DNA from: an uncultured Eubacteriales bacterium
GTDB taxonomy: Bacteria > Bacillota > Clostridia > Oscillospirales > Ruminococcaceae
Direction: 5' to 3'
Assembly: GCA_900318545.1 (NCBI GenBank)
Contig: ONLC01000071.1
Coordinates: 1 to 16,000, forward strand
DNA length: 16,000 nt
Within the stretch, counting starts at the first letter, position 1, and each line of letters begins with the position of its first letter. Both the position numbers and the translations under genes were made by a program. Of the stretch, positions 7,609-14,957 are shown in pieces. The notes beneath the pieces are model-generated. The model saw nothing but the letters and a program-made list of their open reading frames with translations, did not search any database and was not told the origin of the DNA.

Positions 7609-8475
7609 TTACTTATTTATCCATACAGCGGTTGAGCCGCAGGGCAGAACCATGCCTGTTGACTCAACAGGCAGACCTATCTCATCTGCGGATACATCAC
7701 CGCCATATTTTTTACCAATAACATCACCCAGTATATAAGCCATTACAGAGGGTGACAATCCTGTAGTATAGCTGTTCAAAAGGAAGAACAGCGGCTTATC
7801 ACTCAGTACACCTGCACAAAGCTTTACAAGATCGTATACGCAGTCCTCCAGCTTCCAGACCTCGCCTCCGGGGCCTCTTCCATACGAAGGTGGATCCATA
7901 ACGACTGCTTCATAGCGTCTTCCACGCTTTATCTCTCGCCTTACGAACTTTTCACAGTCATCAATGAGCCATCTGACAGGCTTATCCTCAAGTCCTGAGG
8001 CCTTAGCATTATCACGAGCCCACGACACCATGCCCTTTGATGCATCTACATGAGCAACCTTAGCCCCCGCTGCGGCACAGGCAAGAGTTGCACCTCCTGT
8101 GTAAGCAAAGAGATTAAGCACATTGATCTCTCTTCCTGCATTTTTGATAAGACTGCTCATAAGCTCCCAGTTTACAGCCTGCTCGGGGAACAGCCCCGTA
8201 TGCTTAAAGCCTGTAGGCTTTATCACAAATCTCAGATCATTATAACTTATGTTCCAGCTTTCGGGAAGCTTTCTTTTATAGTCCCAGGCACCGCCGCCCT
8301 TGGTCGAACGGTGATATACTGCATCTGCCTTAGCCCACTTATCTGAATACTGAGGGCTCTTCCAGATTATCTGAGGGTCAGGTCTTACAAGAATGTGACC
8401 TCCCCAGCTTTCAAGCTTGCTGCCGTCTGTCGCATCTAAAAGTCTGTAGTCCTTCCAATTATCTGCAATTCTCAT
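7609..8475 (-). CDS. Class I SAM-dependent methyltransferase, RlmI/RlmK-like C-terminal type
   Basis: The 288-residue protein matches the catalytic half of the RlmI/RlmK-type 23S rRNA cytosine/guanine methyltransferases. It has the GLFPEQ segment (94-99), motif I VLNLFAYTGGAT (119-130), an acidic residue at the end of strand 2 (Asp144) and the catalytic-loop motif DPPSYGRG (194-201). The N-terminal PUA domain of RlmI is absent; instead there are about 80 residues with a conserved-looking WGGHILVRPDPQ segment. An rRNA or other nucleic-acid substrate is likely but not shown. The ATG follows AAAGGA by eight bases. The gene overlaps the end of the Nudix gene by 17 bases, suggesting coupled translation, and is followed after 16 bases by a small gene. 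Confidence 0.85.
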   Translation of the reverse strand: MRIADNWKDYRLLDATDGSKLESWGGHILVRPDPQIIWKSPQYSDKWAKADAVYHRSTKGGGAWDYKRKLPESWNISYNDLRFVIKPTGFKHTGLFPEQAVNWELMSSLIKNAGREINVLNLFAYTGGATLACAAAGAKVAHVDASKGMVSWARDNAKASGLEDKPVRWLIDDCEKFVRREIKRGRRYEAVVMDPPSYGRGPGGEVWKLEDCVYDLVKLCAGVLSDKPLFFLLNSYTTGLSPSVMAYILGDVIGKKYGGDVSADEIGLPVESTGMVLPCGSTAVWINK

Positions 8476-8842
8476 TTAACATATCCTTTGCACCGATGAT
8501 AAGCTCCTGTATAATACTTCCCTGACGAACTGTATTTACAGCAGTATCGATATCGAACCAGCGTCCCTCTAAAAGCTCTGAGGAAATACTGAGCTCACTC
8601 TTTTTTACTCTTGCAAGAAAACCAAGCATCAGCTGGTCTCTGCCATCATAGAAAATGCTTTTGATAAACCGAACGCTTTCACACTCAAGTCCTGTTTCTT
8701 CCTTGATCTCCCGAGCAGCCGAATCTTCCGCAGCTTCACCACACTTCATAAAGCCTGCAACACCAACAAACCTTGATGTATCTCCGTAGCTCTGACGTAT
8801 AAGCAGAACCTCGTTGTCTTCACTCACCACAACAGAGAGCAC
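8459..8842 (-). CDS. Nudix hydrolase, apparently missing its N-terminus
   Basis: The protein carries a perfect Nudix box (G-x5-E-x7-REIKEETGL, from GFMKCGE) and so should hydrolyse a nucleoside-diphosphate-linked substrate; the substrate is unknown. The first available start is GTG at 8842, giving 127 residues. The same frame is open back to 8914 and encodes GDEGELPYCTSCNRPWFDTF, which looks like the second half of the zinc-ribbon head found in a Clostridial Nudix family related to NudC. A TAA at 8915-8917 stops it, and no ATG, GTG or TTG lies in that extension. So the family's N-terminal head seems to be lost or untranslated. The 3' end of glmM overlaps this region in another frame. The core Nudix domain appears complete. 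Confidence 0.82.
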   Translation of the reverse strand: MLSVVVSEDNEVLLIRQSYGDTSRFVGVAGFMKCGEAAEDSAAREIKEETGLECESVRFIKSIFYDGRDQLMLGFLARVKKSELSISSELLEGRWFDIDTAVNTVRQGSIIQELIIGAKDMLNENCR

Positions 8843-10197
8843 ACAGCTTGAAAACGTATCAAACCATGGTCTGTTACAGCTTGTGCAGTAAGGGAGCTCT
8901 CCCTCATCACCTTCTTACCCTCGATCATAACTCTTACAAGCGGCTCTGTGCCCGATTCACGGACAAGTATCCTTCCGTCAGAGCCAAGCTTCTCTGTGTA
9001 TTTTTCAATAGCTGCCTGAACAGTCTTGTCTTTTTCCCATTTGCCCTTTTTATCAGCTGTGATCTTTACATTTACAAGCACCTGAGGATATGACTCCATA
9101 CACTTTGCCAGCTCGCTTGCTTTTTTCTTAGTGTAGCTCATAACTGTCAGAAGCTTTGTTCCTGTAAGCTCACCGTCACCTGTATTTGCATAGTCAAGAA
9201 GGATAATATGTCCCGACTGCTCTCCGCCAAGGTTATAACCGCCCTCCTGCATACGCTCAAGAACATATCTGTCTCCGACCTTGGTAGTAGTTGCAACTAC
9301 GCCGTTTGCCTTAGCAAACTTGAAGAAACCAAGGTTAGTCATTACAGTTACAACGCAGGTATTGTTTTTGAGAAGACCAAGCTCCTTCATATAAAGAGAG
9401 AAAATTGCCAGCAGCTTATCACCATCGATAAGCTCTCCGTTTTCATCAACTGCAAGGCATCTGTCAGCATCACCGTCAAATGCAAGACCTACATCACAGT
9501 GGTTCTCAACAACAGCCTGCTGAAGCTTCTCGATATGAGTTGAGCCGCAGTCCTTATTTATATTTGTTCCGTCGGGAGTGTCATTAAGCATTATGCACTT
9601 TGCACCGAGACCTTCAAATATCTTCTGAGCACACACGCTTGATGAGCCGTTTGCACAGTCAAGTGCTACCTTTATGCCCTTGAAGTCAGAAGGGCTTGAC
9701 TTCATAATGTGTCTTACATAATCCCATACAGCATCCTTCTCATAGTAAACCCTTCCGATATCGCAGCCGTCACACAGCTTGATTGCATCGGGAGTATCAA
9801 GGATAAGTGCCTCTATTTCTTCCTCAATGCTGTCAGGGAGCTTATATCCACTGCTTGAAAAGAGCTTAATACCGTTAAACTCCACACTGTTATGCGATGC
9901 CGAGATCATAACGCCTGCATCTGCCCCATACTTGTTTACAAGCATTGCAACAGCAGGTGTGGGAACAACTCCCAGTATATGTGCATCAGCACCTACCGAA
10001 CAGATACCCGATACAAGTGCAGCTTCAAGAACATCGCTTGAAATTCTTGTGTCCTTGCCAATAATGATCTTTGCTTTTCCTTTCTTGCCCTTTGAAAGAA
10101 CCACCGCAGCAGCTCTTCCTATCTTCATGGCAAGCTCACAGGTAAGCTCTGTGATAGCAACTCCTCTTGCACCGTCTGTTCCGAATAATCTTCCCAT
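8824..10197 (-). CDS. glmM: Phosphoglucosamine mutase GlmM with atypical C-terminus
   Basis: GlmM converts glucosamine-6-phosphate to glucosamine-1-phosphate on the route to UDP-GlcNAc, the substrate of MurA, which is also encoded in this window. The product has the N-terminal LFGTDGARG motif, the phospho-serine loop ISASHN (Ser101), the metal-binding DGDADR (241-246), the GGEQSGHI loop (324-331) and the phosphate-binding RESGTEPLVRVM (413-424). All catalytic elements are present. After MIEG (residue 427) the usual last helix of the family is not recognisable. The final 30 residues (KKVMRESSLTAQ to LLW) come from DNA that reads as Nudix N-terminus in another frame. The overlap with the Nudix GTG start is 19 bases. 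The ATG follows AAGGGG; ruvB ends 26 bases upstream. Confidence 0.94.
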   Translation of the reverse strand: MGRLFGTDGARGVAITELTCELAMKIGRAAAVVLSKGKKGKAKIIIGKDTRISSDVLEAALVSGICSVGADAHILGVVPTPAVAMLVNKYGADAGVMISASHNSVEFNGIKLFSSSGYKLPDSIEEEIEALILDTPDAIKLCDGCDIGRVYYEKDAVWDYVRHIMKSSPSDFKGIKVALDCANGSSSVCAQKIFEGLGAKCIMLNDTPDGTNINKDCGSTHIEKLQQAVVENHCDVGLAFDGDADRCLAVDENGELIDGDKLLAIFSLYMKELGLLKNNTCVVTVMTNLGFFKFAKANGVVATTTKVGDRYVLERMQEGGYNLGGEQSGHIILLDYANTGDGELTGTKLLTVMSYTKKKASELAKCMESYPQVLVNVKITADKKGKWEKDKTVQAAIEKYTEKLGSDGRILVRESGTEPLVRVMIEGKKVMRESSLTAQAVTDHGLIRFQAVCSLLW

Positions 10198-10223
10198 TGT
10201 TAATTACCCCTTTTTATATTTGT

Positions 10224-11261
10224 TTACAGATGTGTCTGACCGTCTTTAAGTATGCCGAGATGATCGTAAGCCAGCTGAGTGGCCACTCGTCCTCTCGGTG
10301 TTTTTGAAAGAAATCCCAGCTGCATAAGATAAGGCTCGCAAACGTCCTCAATAGTAACAGAGTCCTCTCCGATAGCAGCCGCCAGCGTTTCAAGACCTAC
10401 CGGGCCGCCGTTATAACCCTTTATTATCATATTCAGAAGCCTCATATCCAGCTTATCAAGTCCGAGCTTATCAACCTCCATGCGGTTAAGAGCTATCTTA
10501 GCTATCTCCTCGGTGATGATCCCGTTTCCCATTACCTCCGCATAATCACGTACTCTCTTTAAGAAGCGGTTTGCTATACGAGGCGTTCCCCTCGAACGCT
10601 TTGCTATCTCGATAGCGCCTTTATCGTCACAGGCAACTCCGAGAAGTATCGCAGAACGCTTGACTATATCACAAAGCTGCTCATTAGTGTACAGGTCAAG
10701 CCTTTGTATCACACCAAAGCGGTCTCTGAGCGGAGCTGAAAGCAGTCCCGCCCTTGTGGTAGCACCGATAAGAGTGAACCTTTCAAGGTCTATCCTTATC
10801 GACCTTGCCGCAGGACCCTTACCCATGATTATATCAAGGGCGTAATCCTCAAGTGCAGGGTACAAAACCTCCTCGACCTGACGTGAAAGCCTGTGTATCT
10901 CATCTATGAACAGAACATCGCCCTTTTCAAGATTAGTAAGTATAGAAGCAAGATCACCGGGCTTTTCAATAGCAGGTCCCGAGGTTATCCTGATGTTTAC
11001 CCCCATCTCGTGTGCAATGATTGCAGACAGTGTAGTTTTTCCAAGTCCCGGAGGACCGTAAAGCAAAACATGATCAAGGCTGTCGCCCCTGTTCTTAGCC
11101 GCCTGAATATATATCTTCATATTTTCCTTGACCTTATCCTGTCCGATGTATTCATCGAGCGTGACAGGTCTCAGGCTTACTTCAAAGTCATCTGTAGTTT
11201 CGGATACTGTCTCTTTGGGCGAAACAATCCGTTCAATATCAAATTCGCCTTTTTCAATCAT
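10224..11261 (-). CDS. ruvB: Holliday junction branch migration DNA helicase RuvB
   Basis: RuvB is the AAA+ motor that drives branch migration of Holliday junctions held by RuvA. The 345-residue protein has LRPVTLDEYIGQ (30-41), Walker A GPPGLGKT (69-76), Walker B LFIDEIH (117-123), sensor 1 GATTRAG (166-172) and APLRDRFG with the arginine finger region (177-184). The RGTPRIANRFL sensor 2 and the C-terminal winged-helix part ending YDHLG are also present. Length is normal. It follows ruvA by 46 bases and precedes glmM by 26 bases. The ribosome site before the ATG is weak. Confidence 0.97.
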   Translation of the reverse strand: MIEKGEFDIERIVSPKETVSETTDDFEVSLRPVTLDEYIGQDKVKENMKIYIQAAKNRGDSLDHVLLYGPPGLGKTTLSAIIAHEMGVNIRITSGPAIEKPGDLASILTNLEKGDVLFIDEIHRLSRQVEEVLYPALEDYALDIIMGKGPAARSIRIDLERFTLIGATTRAGLLSAPLRDRFGVIQRLDLYTNEQLCDIVKRSAILLGVACDDKGAIEIAKRSRGTPRIANRFLKRVRDYAEVMGNGIITEEIAKIALNRMEVDKLGLDKLDMRLLNMIIKGYNGGPVGLETLAAAIGEDSVTIEDVCEPYLMQLGFLSKTPRGRVATQLAYDHLGILKDGQTHL

Positions 11262-11307
11262 ATTTTATGACATTCCAGCCTTGAAACGTCTTCCTCCTTC
11301 CAGAATA

Positions 11308-11907
11308 TTATCGGAACTTTGCAAGGCTCATAAGTGCCTTTTTGATCAGCTCTTCTGTCGAAAGTGAAGTATCAAGCTTTGCGATTGCTGCCGATGCCTC
11401 GCTCTCGGAATATCCGAGAACAACAAGAGCCGTTATAGCCTCCTGCAAGCTATCATTCATAACAGGAGATACAGCGGCAGCCTCACCCCTAACAGAGATC
11501 TTATTGCCTTTAGCGACCTTGTCTTTAAGCTCAAGAACTATCCTCTGAGCCGTCTTTGCTCCAATGCCCTTGACCTTAGTAAATGCAGATGAATCACCCG
11601 TTGCGACCGCAAGTGCAAACTGCGAAGGAGTGCACGAAGACAATATCGACAATGCCGCCTTAGGACCAACTCCCGAAACACCTATAAGCATTCTGAAGCT
11701 TTCAAGCTCCTCTTTTGTATAAAAGCCAAAGAGCTCTACAGCATCCTCTCTTACAGCTAAGTGCGTATAGAGCATAACCTCTTCCTTACCTGCAATAGCC
11801 TGCTGAGTCATAAAGGACGTTCTGCACTCATATCCGACGCCTGCACATTCAATTACAGCAGTTTCTCCCTGTGCGTATATAAGTTTTCCTCTTACAGAAT
11901 AGATCAT
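11308..11907 (-). CDS. ruvA: Holliday junction branch migration protein RuvA
   Basis: RuvA tetramers bind four-way junctions and load the RuvB motors. The 199-residue protein starts MIYSVRGKL and has the N-terminal OB-fold, including YTHLAVREDAVELFGF. Two helix-hairpin-helix motifs follow (LIGVSGVGPKAALSIL and VKGIGAKTAQRIVLELKDK). After a flexible linker comes the C-terminal RuvB-binding domain (ALVVLGYSESEA). The start at 11907 is chosen because AAGGAG lies seven bases before it and the family begins here. A longer reading from 11949 would overlap ruvC and add unrelated residues. It sits 25 bases after ruvC. Confidence 0.97.
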   Translation of the reverse strand: MIYSVRGKLIYAQGETAVIECAGVGYECRTSFMTQQAIAGKEEVMLYTHLAVREDAVELFGFYTKEELESFRMLIGVSGVGPKAALSILSSCTPSQFALAVATGDSSAFTKVKGIGAKTAQRIVLELKDKVAKGNKISVRGEAAAVSPVMNDSLQEAITALVVLGYSESEASAAIAKLDTSLSTEELIKKALMSLAKFR

Positions 11908-11932
11908 AATCAAGCTCCTTATATTACACGGC

Positions 11933-12430
11933 TCATTTAGCCGCACCAATTATTCTTCTTGTATTGATACTAAGCCCATGTGTAATAGCAATCGCAACAG
12001 CATCGGCAGTATCATCAGGCTTAGGCACTTCTTTAAGATGCAGCATAGTTTTAGTCATTTCCTGAACCTGCTTTTTTTCAGCTCTTCCGTATCCGACAAT
12101 AGATGACTTCACCTGCAGCGGTGTATACTCATATATCGGTATATTCCTCATAATAGCCGGCAGAAGTGTTACTCCCCTTGCCTGAGCTACATCAATGGCA
12201 GTCTTTTCATTGGTGTTGAAAAACAGCTTTTCAATGCCCATTTCATCAGGCTTGTATGTCTCGATTATTTCAGTGATATCTTCATAGATCATTTTGAGCC
12301 TTTTCTCAAAAGGCAGATCAGCAGGCGTTGTAACAGCACCGAAGCCCACTACGGAAAACCTTCCCGATACATAATCAAGAACTCCGTAACCAACTATAGC
12401 ATAGCCCGGATCGATACCAAGTATCCTCAT
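11933..12430 (-). CDS. ruvC: Crossover junction endodeoxyribonuclease RuvC
   Basis: RuvC resolves Holliday junctions by paired cuts. The 165-residue protein has all four acidic residues: Asp7 in GIDPG, Glu67 in GIEKLFFN, and Asp140 and Asp143 in KPDDTADAVAIA. It also has the QVKSSIVGYGRAEKKQV DNA-binding stretch. Length is normal. The ATG is six bases after GGAGG. It is the first gene of the long minus-strand cluster, with a consensus promoter at 12471-12499, and is followed by ruvA and ruvB, so the whole RuvABC resolvasome is made from one transcript. Confidence 0.97.
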   Translation of the reverse strand: MRILGIDPGYAIVGYGVLDYVSGRFSVVGFGAVTTPADLPFEKRLKMIYEDITEIIETYKPDEMGIEKLFFNTNEKTAIDVAQARGVTLLPAIMRNIPIYEYTPLQVKSSIVGYGRAEKKQVQEMTKTMLHLKEVPKPDDTADAVAIAITHGLSINTRRIIGAAK

Positions 12431-12470
12431 AAAAACCTCCGAAAAGATATACTACTAATAATAACAATTT

Positions 12471-12499
12471 ATTATAGCATATTTTGACTCTGATTGCAA
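12471..12499 (-). promoter_or_regulatory. Sigma-A promoter of the ruvC-led operon
   Basis: On the minus strand, TTGCAA (12494-12499), a 17-base spacer and TATAAT (12471-12476) match the housekeeping consensus, with an extended -10 TG one base before TATAAT. The predicted start falls near 12464, about 34 bases before the ruvC ATG. Confidence 0.85.
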
Positions 12500-12830
12500 G
12501 TGAACCGAACACAATTTTACATTTTCAACACATTATGACCTGTGTGCAGTGTCTGTTTGAACATTATGACTTTTGACCGCTCGGGTTTAACAGATACTTT
12601 TGCAAGTCCTTCCTGCACTGACAAATCAAGCTCAGCAGATTAAGAAAAAATCGGCTCAAATAGCATATAATTTATATATGATTTTGTCAACTGAGAAATT
12701 TATTGTACTTAAAAATTACACAATAATTACAATGAAGTCCGGTTTTTTGTACGCTTGTAACCTGGGCGTAACTTTTAGAAATTTATTTACAAAAAAAGTC
12801 GAAATCTTCTGAAAAAACTGAATTTTGCTA
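12500..12830. other. AT-rich intergenic stretch with no recognisable gene
   Basis: Between the ruvC promoter and the next plus-strand promoter there are about 330 AT-rich bases. No open frame here has a credible start and ribosome site, and I found no RNA gene. The only pattern seen is a ten-base direct repeat, ACATTATGAC, at 12530-12539 and 12561-12570. That could be an operator pair or chance. Confidence 0.5.
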
Positions 12831-12859
12831 TTGATTTTTTGAAGACATTGTGCTAAAAT
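12831..12859 (+). promoter_or_regulatory. Plus-strand sigma-A promoter with extended -10, about 236 bases upstream of murA
   Basis: TTGATT (12831-12836), a 17-base spacer and TAAAAT (12854-12859) with TG one base upstream form a good extended -10 promoter. Transcription would begin near 12866, long before murA, so it drives either a long murA leader or a separate small RNA. Confidence 0.7.
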
Positions 12860-12864
12860 ATATT

Positions 12865-12976
12865 TGTGAGTTCGTTTTAGGGCTGTAAAGCGTGAACAGA
12901 TGTTTCAAATGTGACAATTTGCAGGCTCACACAACAAAATGTTTGCTATAAATAATCATCTCGGTTAGATGATTTT
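12865..12976 (+). ncRNA. Candidate structured small RNA or murA leader element
   Basis: Starting at the predicted transcription start, TGTGAG (12865-12870) can pair with CTCACA (12926-12931). Inside it, CTGTAAA (12883-12889) can pair with TTTGCAG (12918-12924). Downstream, AATCATCT (12954-12961) pairs with AGATGATT (12967-12974), followed by TTTT, which could be a weak terminator. The result would be a transcript of about 110 bases. I do not recognise a known RNA family, and short pairings in AT-rich DNA arise by chance, so this is only a candidate. Confidence 0.3.
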
Positions 12977-13029
12977 GACTATAACGTGGATTTTTTCCCG
13001 AACCGCTTTTATTTTTCATTATAAAGTGG

Positions 13030-13071
13030 TATACTAATATGAAAGCCGAATATAAAGATATAGAGTTCGGC
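13030..13071 (+). promoter_or_regulatory. murA-proximal -10 box and leader hairpin
   Basis: TATACT (13030-13035) could serve as a -10 box close to murA, but the -35 region is poor. Just after the expected start, GCCGAA (13045-13050) pairs with TTCGGC (13066-13071), with TATA/TATA pairing inside. This leaves a hairpin that ends nine bases before the AGGAG of murA and might affect translation. Confidence 0.4.
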
Positions 13072-13094
13072 ATTCCTTTAAGGAGTGTTTAATT

Positions 13095-14381
13095 TTGGAT
13101 AAATTTGTAATCAACGGAGGTACCCCTCTCAAGGGTACAGTTCAGATAAGCGGTGCTAAGAATGCCGCTGTAGCTCTGGTAGCTGCTACTATTCTCTGCG
13201 ATGAGCCTTGTATACTTGAAAACGTACCCGAAATAAGCGATATTACCAAGTGCATGACGATACTGCGTGAAATGGGCGCAGAGGTCGAGCTGATAGATAA
13301 GAATACGATCAGATTTGACACAAAGGGAATTACAAAGCCTGAGGTTCCATATGAGCTGGCAAGAACTATGAGAGCATCGTGCTACTTCCTTGGCACACTG
13401 CTCGGAAGGTTCCATGATGCTTTTGTTCCTATGCCCGGCGGCTGCGATCTCGGTGACAGACCGATAGATCAGCACCTTAAAGCTTTCAAGGCACTGGGCG
13501 CATCTGACGAGATTGTTAAGGGTGCTAATCACGTGTTTGCTGATGAACTGGTAGGAAATCAGATCTATTTTGATTTTGTTACTGTTGGTGCTACAATGAA
13601 TGCAATCTTTGCTGCTGTTAAGGCAAAGGGTCTGACGATAATTGAAAATGCAGCTAAGGAGCCTCATATAGTTGACCTTGCAAACTTCCTGAATTCCATG
13701 GGAGCTGATATCCGTGGTGCAGGTACAGATGTTATAAAGATCAGAGGTGTTGAATATCTGCACGGTGTGACCTATGCTACTATCCCCGATCAGATCGAGG
13801 CAGGCACTTATATGGTCGCTGCTGCGGCTACTAAGGGCGATGTTGTTATCGCAAATGTTATTCCAAAGCATCTGGAGTCAATTACTGCAAAGCTCAGAAA
13901 ATGCGGTGTAAATGTTGAAGAGCACGATGAGAGTGTTCATGTCTGGGTAGACGGCCCTCTTATGAAGACATCTATAAAGACTATGCCTCACCCGGGCTTT
14001 CCGACTGATATGCAGCCGCAGTTCTCTACTTTCCTGACACTTGCTGACGGGACAAGCATTGTGACCGATGACATTTTCGATAACAGATTCAGATATGTTG
14101 CCGAGCTCAGAAGAATGGGTGCTGACATTTCTGTTGACGGTAAGGTAGCAGTTATTCAGGGTGTCGGAGAGCTGAAGGGTGCTCCTGTATCGGCTACCGA
14201 CCTGAGAGCAGGTGCTGCACTTATAATCGCAGGACTTGCAGCCGAGGGCACAACCGAGATTGATAATATTCACTATATTGAAAGAGGATATGAAAAGATC
14301 GATGAAAAGCTCAGAGGACTTGGAGCTGACATAAGAAGAGTACACATTCCCGAAGCATCATCAATGCAGATGAGCGGCTGA
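13095..14381 (+). CDS. murA: UDP-N-acetylglucosamine 1-carboxyvinyltransferase MurA
   Basis: MurA transfers enolpyruvate from PEP to UDP-GlcNAc, the first committed step of peptidoglycan synthesis. The 428-residue protein has the N-terminal ISGAKNAAVAL motif with Lys22 and Asn23, the TMRAS arginine (Arg93), the active-site loop MPGGCDLGDRP with catalytic Cys117 (so it should be fosfomycin-sensitive in principle), and the FPTDMQPQ and DLRAGAALI motifs. The start is TTG, nine bases after AGGAG; this gives the standard MDKFVINGG beginning, and no ATG fits. Two stops in a row (TGA TAA) end it, followed by a strong terminator. It stands alone on the plus strand. Its substrate pathway includes GlmM, encoded on the other strand. 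Confidence 0.97.
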   Translation: MDKFVINGGTPLKGTVQISGAKNAAVALVAATILCDEPCILENVPEISDITKCMTILREMGAEVELIDKNTIRFDTKGITKPEVPYELARTMRASCYFLGTLLGRFHDAFVPMPGGCDLGDRPIDQHLKAFKALGASDEIVKGANHVFADELVGNQIYFDFVTVGATMNAIFAAVKAKGLTIIENAAKEPHIVDLANFLNSMGADIRGAGTDVIKIRGVEYLHGVTYATIPDQIEAGTYMVAAAATKGDVVIANVIPKHLESITAKLRKCGVNVEEHDESVHVWVDGPLMKTSIKTMPHPGFPTDMQPQFSTFLTLADGTSIVTDDIFDNRFRYVAELRRMGADISVDGKVAVIQGVGELKGAPVSATDLRAGAALIIAGLAAEGTTEIDNIHYIERGYEKIDEKLRGLGADIRRVHIPEASSMQMSG

Positions 14382-14393
14382 TAAAAGATAACC

Positions 14394-14422
14394 AAGAGAC
14401 CTGTTATTGCAGGTCTCTTTTT
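14394..14422 (+). terminator. Rho-independent terminator of murA
   Basis: A perfect ten-base-pair stem, AAGAGACCTG (14394-14403) with CAGGTCTCTT (14410-14419), has a six-base loop and continues into a T-run ending at 14422. It lies 12 bases after the murA stop. Confidence 0.93.
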
Positions 14423-14434
14423 ATGACTATTATA

Positions 14435-14471
14435 CAAAAAAGCAGTACGAACCAAAAGATCCGTACTGCTT
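14435..14471 (-). terminator. Rho-independent terminator of the HU/DUF6465 operon
   Basis: Read on the minus strand, AAGCAGTACG (14471 to 14462) pairs with CGTACTGCTT (14449 to 14440) over ten base pairs, followed by a run of T (A-run at 14436-14441 on the plus strand). It lies just after the stop of the Ala/Lys-rich gene and faces the murA terminator. A T-rich stretch on its other side could let it work both ways. Confidence 0.9.
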
Positions 14472-14496
14472 CTCTTTTTAAGGTATTATATAAAGA

Positions 14497-14916
14497 TTAG
14501 AGATCTACCTTGTAATCATCGCTGCCCTTACCTGCAACAGTGTAGTAAGCAACGCCCTCAGCAGGCTTTACATATACAGTTACAGCCTTTGCAGCCTTAC
14601 CGCTCTTAGCCTTGTAGTCAGCCTTAGCAGCATCTACAACAGCAGCTACGTTGATCTCGTTTACGCCCTCAACCTGAACGAAAACCTCGTCCTTAGCAGC
14701 AGCCTTCTTTGCAGCAGGCTTCTTAGCAGCTGTCTTCTTCTCAGCTGCCTTCTTCTTAGCAGTATCAGCCTTAGCCTTAACAGCAGTCTTTGCAGCAGCA
14801 GCCTTTGTCTTTGTAGCAGTTGCAGCCTTCTTAGCTACAGCCTTTACTTCTTCTGTTTTCTTCTCAGCAGCAGCCTTTACAGCCTCTACCTTTTCTTCTG
14901 TCTTCTTAACAGCCAT
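14497..14916 (-). CDS. DUF6465-like protein with histone H1-like Ala/Lys-rich N-terminus (139 aa)
   Basis: Residues 1-75 are almost entirely Ala, Lys, Thr, Glu and Val with repeated AAKK/TAKK units, like bacterial histone-H1-like tails that bind DNA through charge. Residues 76-139 form a compact folded-looking domain (EVFVQVEGVNEINVAAVV, then KAVTVYVKPAEGVAYYTVAG and a DYKVDL end). This matches what I recall of DUF6465 in Clostridia, of unknown function. The ATG is eight bases after AGGAGG. The gene follows HU by 41 bases with no promoter in between, so both are on one transcript, which supports a nucleoid-related role. The codons are highly repetitive (GCA/GCT, AAG), so the N-terminal length may vary between strains. 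Confidence 0.85.
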   Translation of the reverse strand: MAVKKTEEKVEAVKAAAEKKTEEVKAVAKKAATATKTKAAAAKTAVKAKADTAKKKAAEKKTAAKKPAAKKAAAKDEVFVQVEGVNEINVAAVVDAAKADYKAKSGKAAKAVTVYVKPAEGVAYYTVAGKGSDDYKVDL

Positions 14917-14957
14917 TTTATTTTCCTCCTAAACTATTAATAACAAAAATGGTTAAC

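Noticed and set aside
12530..12570. Direct repeat ACATTATGAC considered as a CRISPR-like or operator array
   Set aside because: There are only two ten-base copies in AT-rich DNA, with no further units and no regular spacing.
12600..12812. Plus-strand open frame of 70 codons in the ruvC-murA gap
   Set aside because: It starts with TTG without a ribosome site, has biased low-complexity AT-driven composition, and shows no recognisable protein features.
13089..13871. Minus-strand open frame of 260 codons opposite murA
   Set aside because: murA on the plus strand has full-length family motifs, a ribosome site and a terminator. The antisense translation shows no domain.
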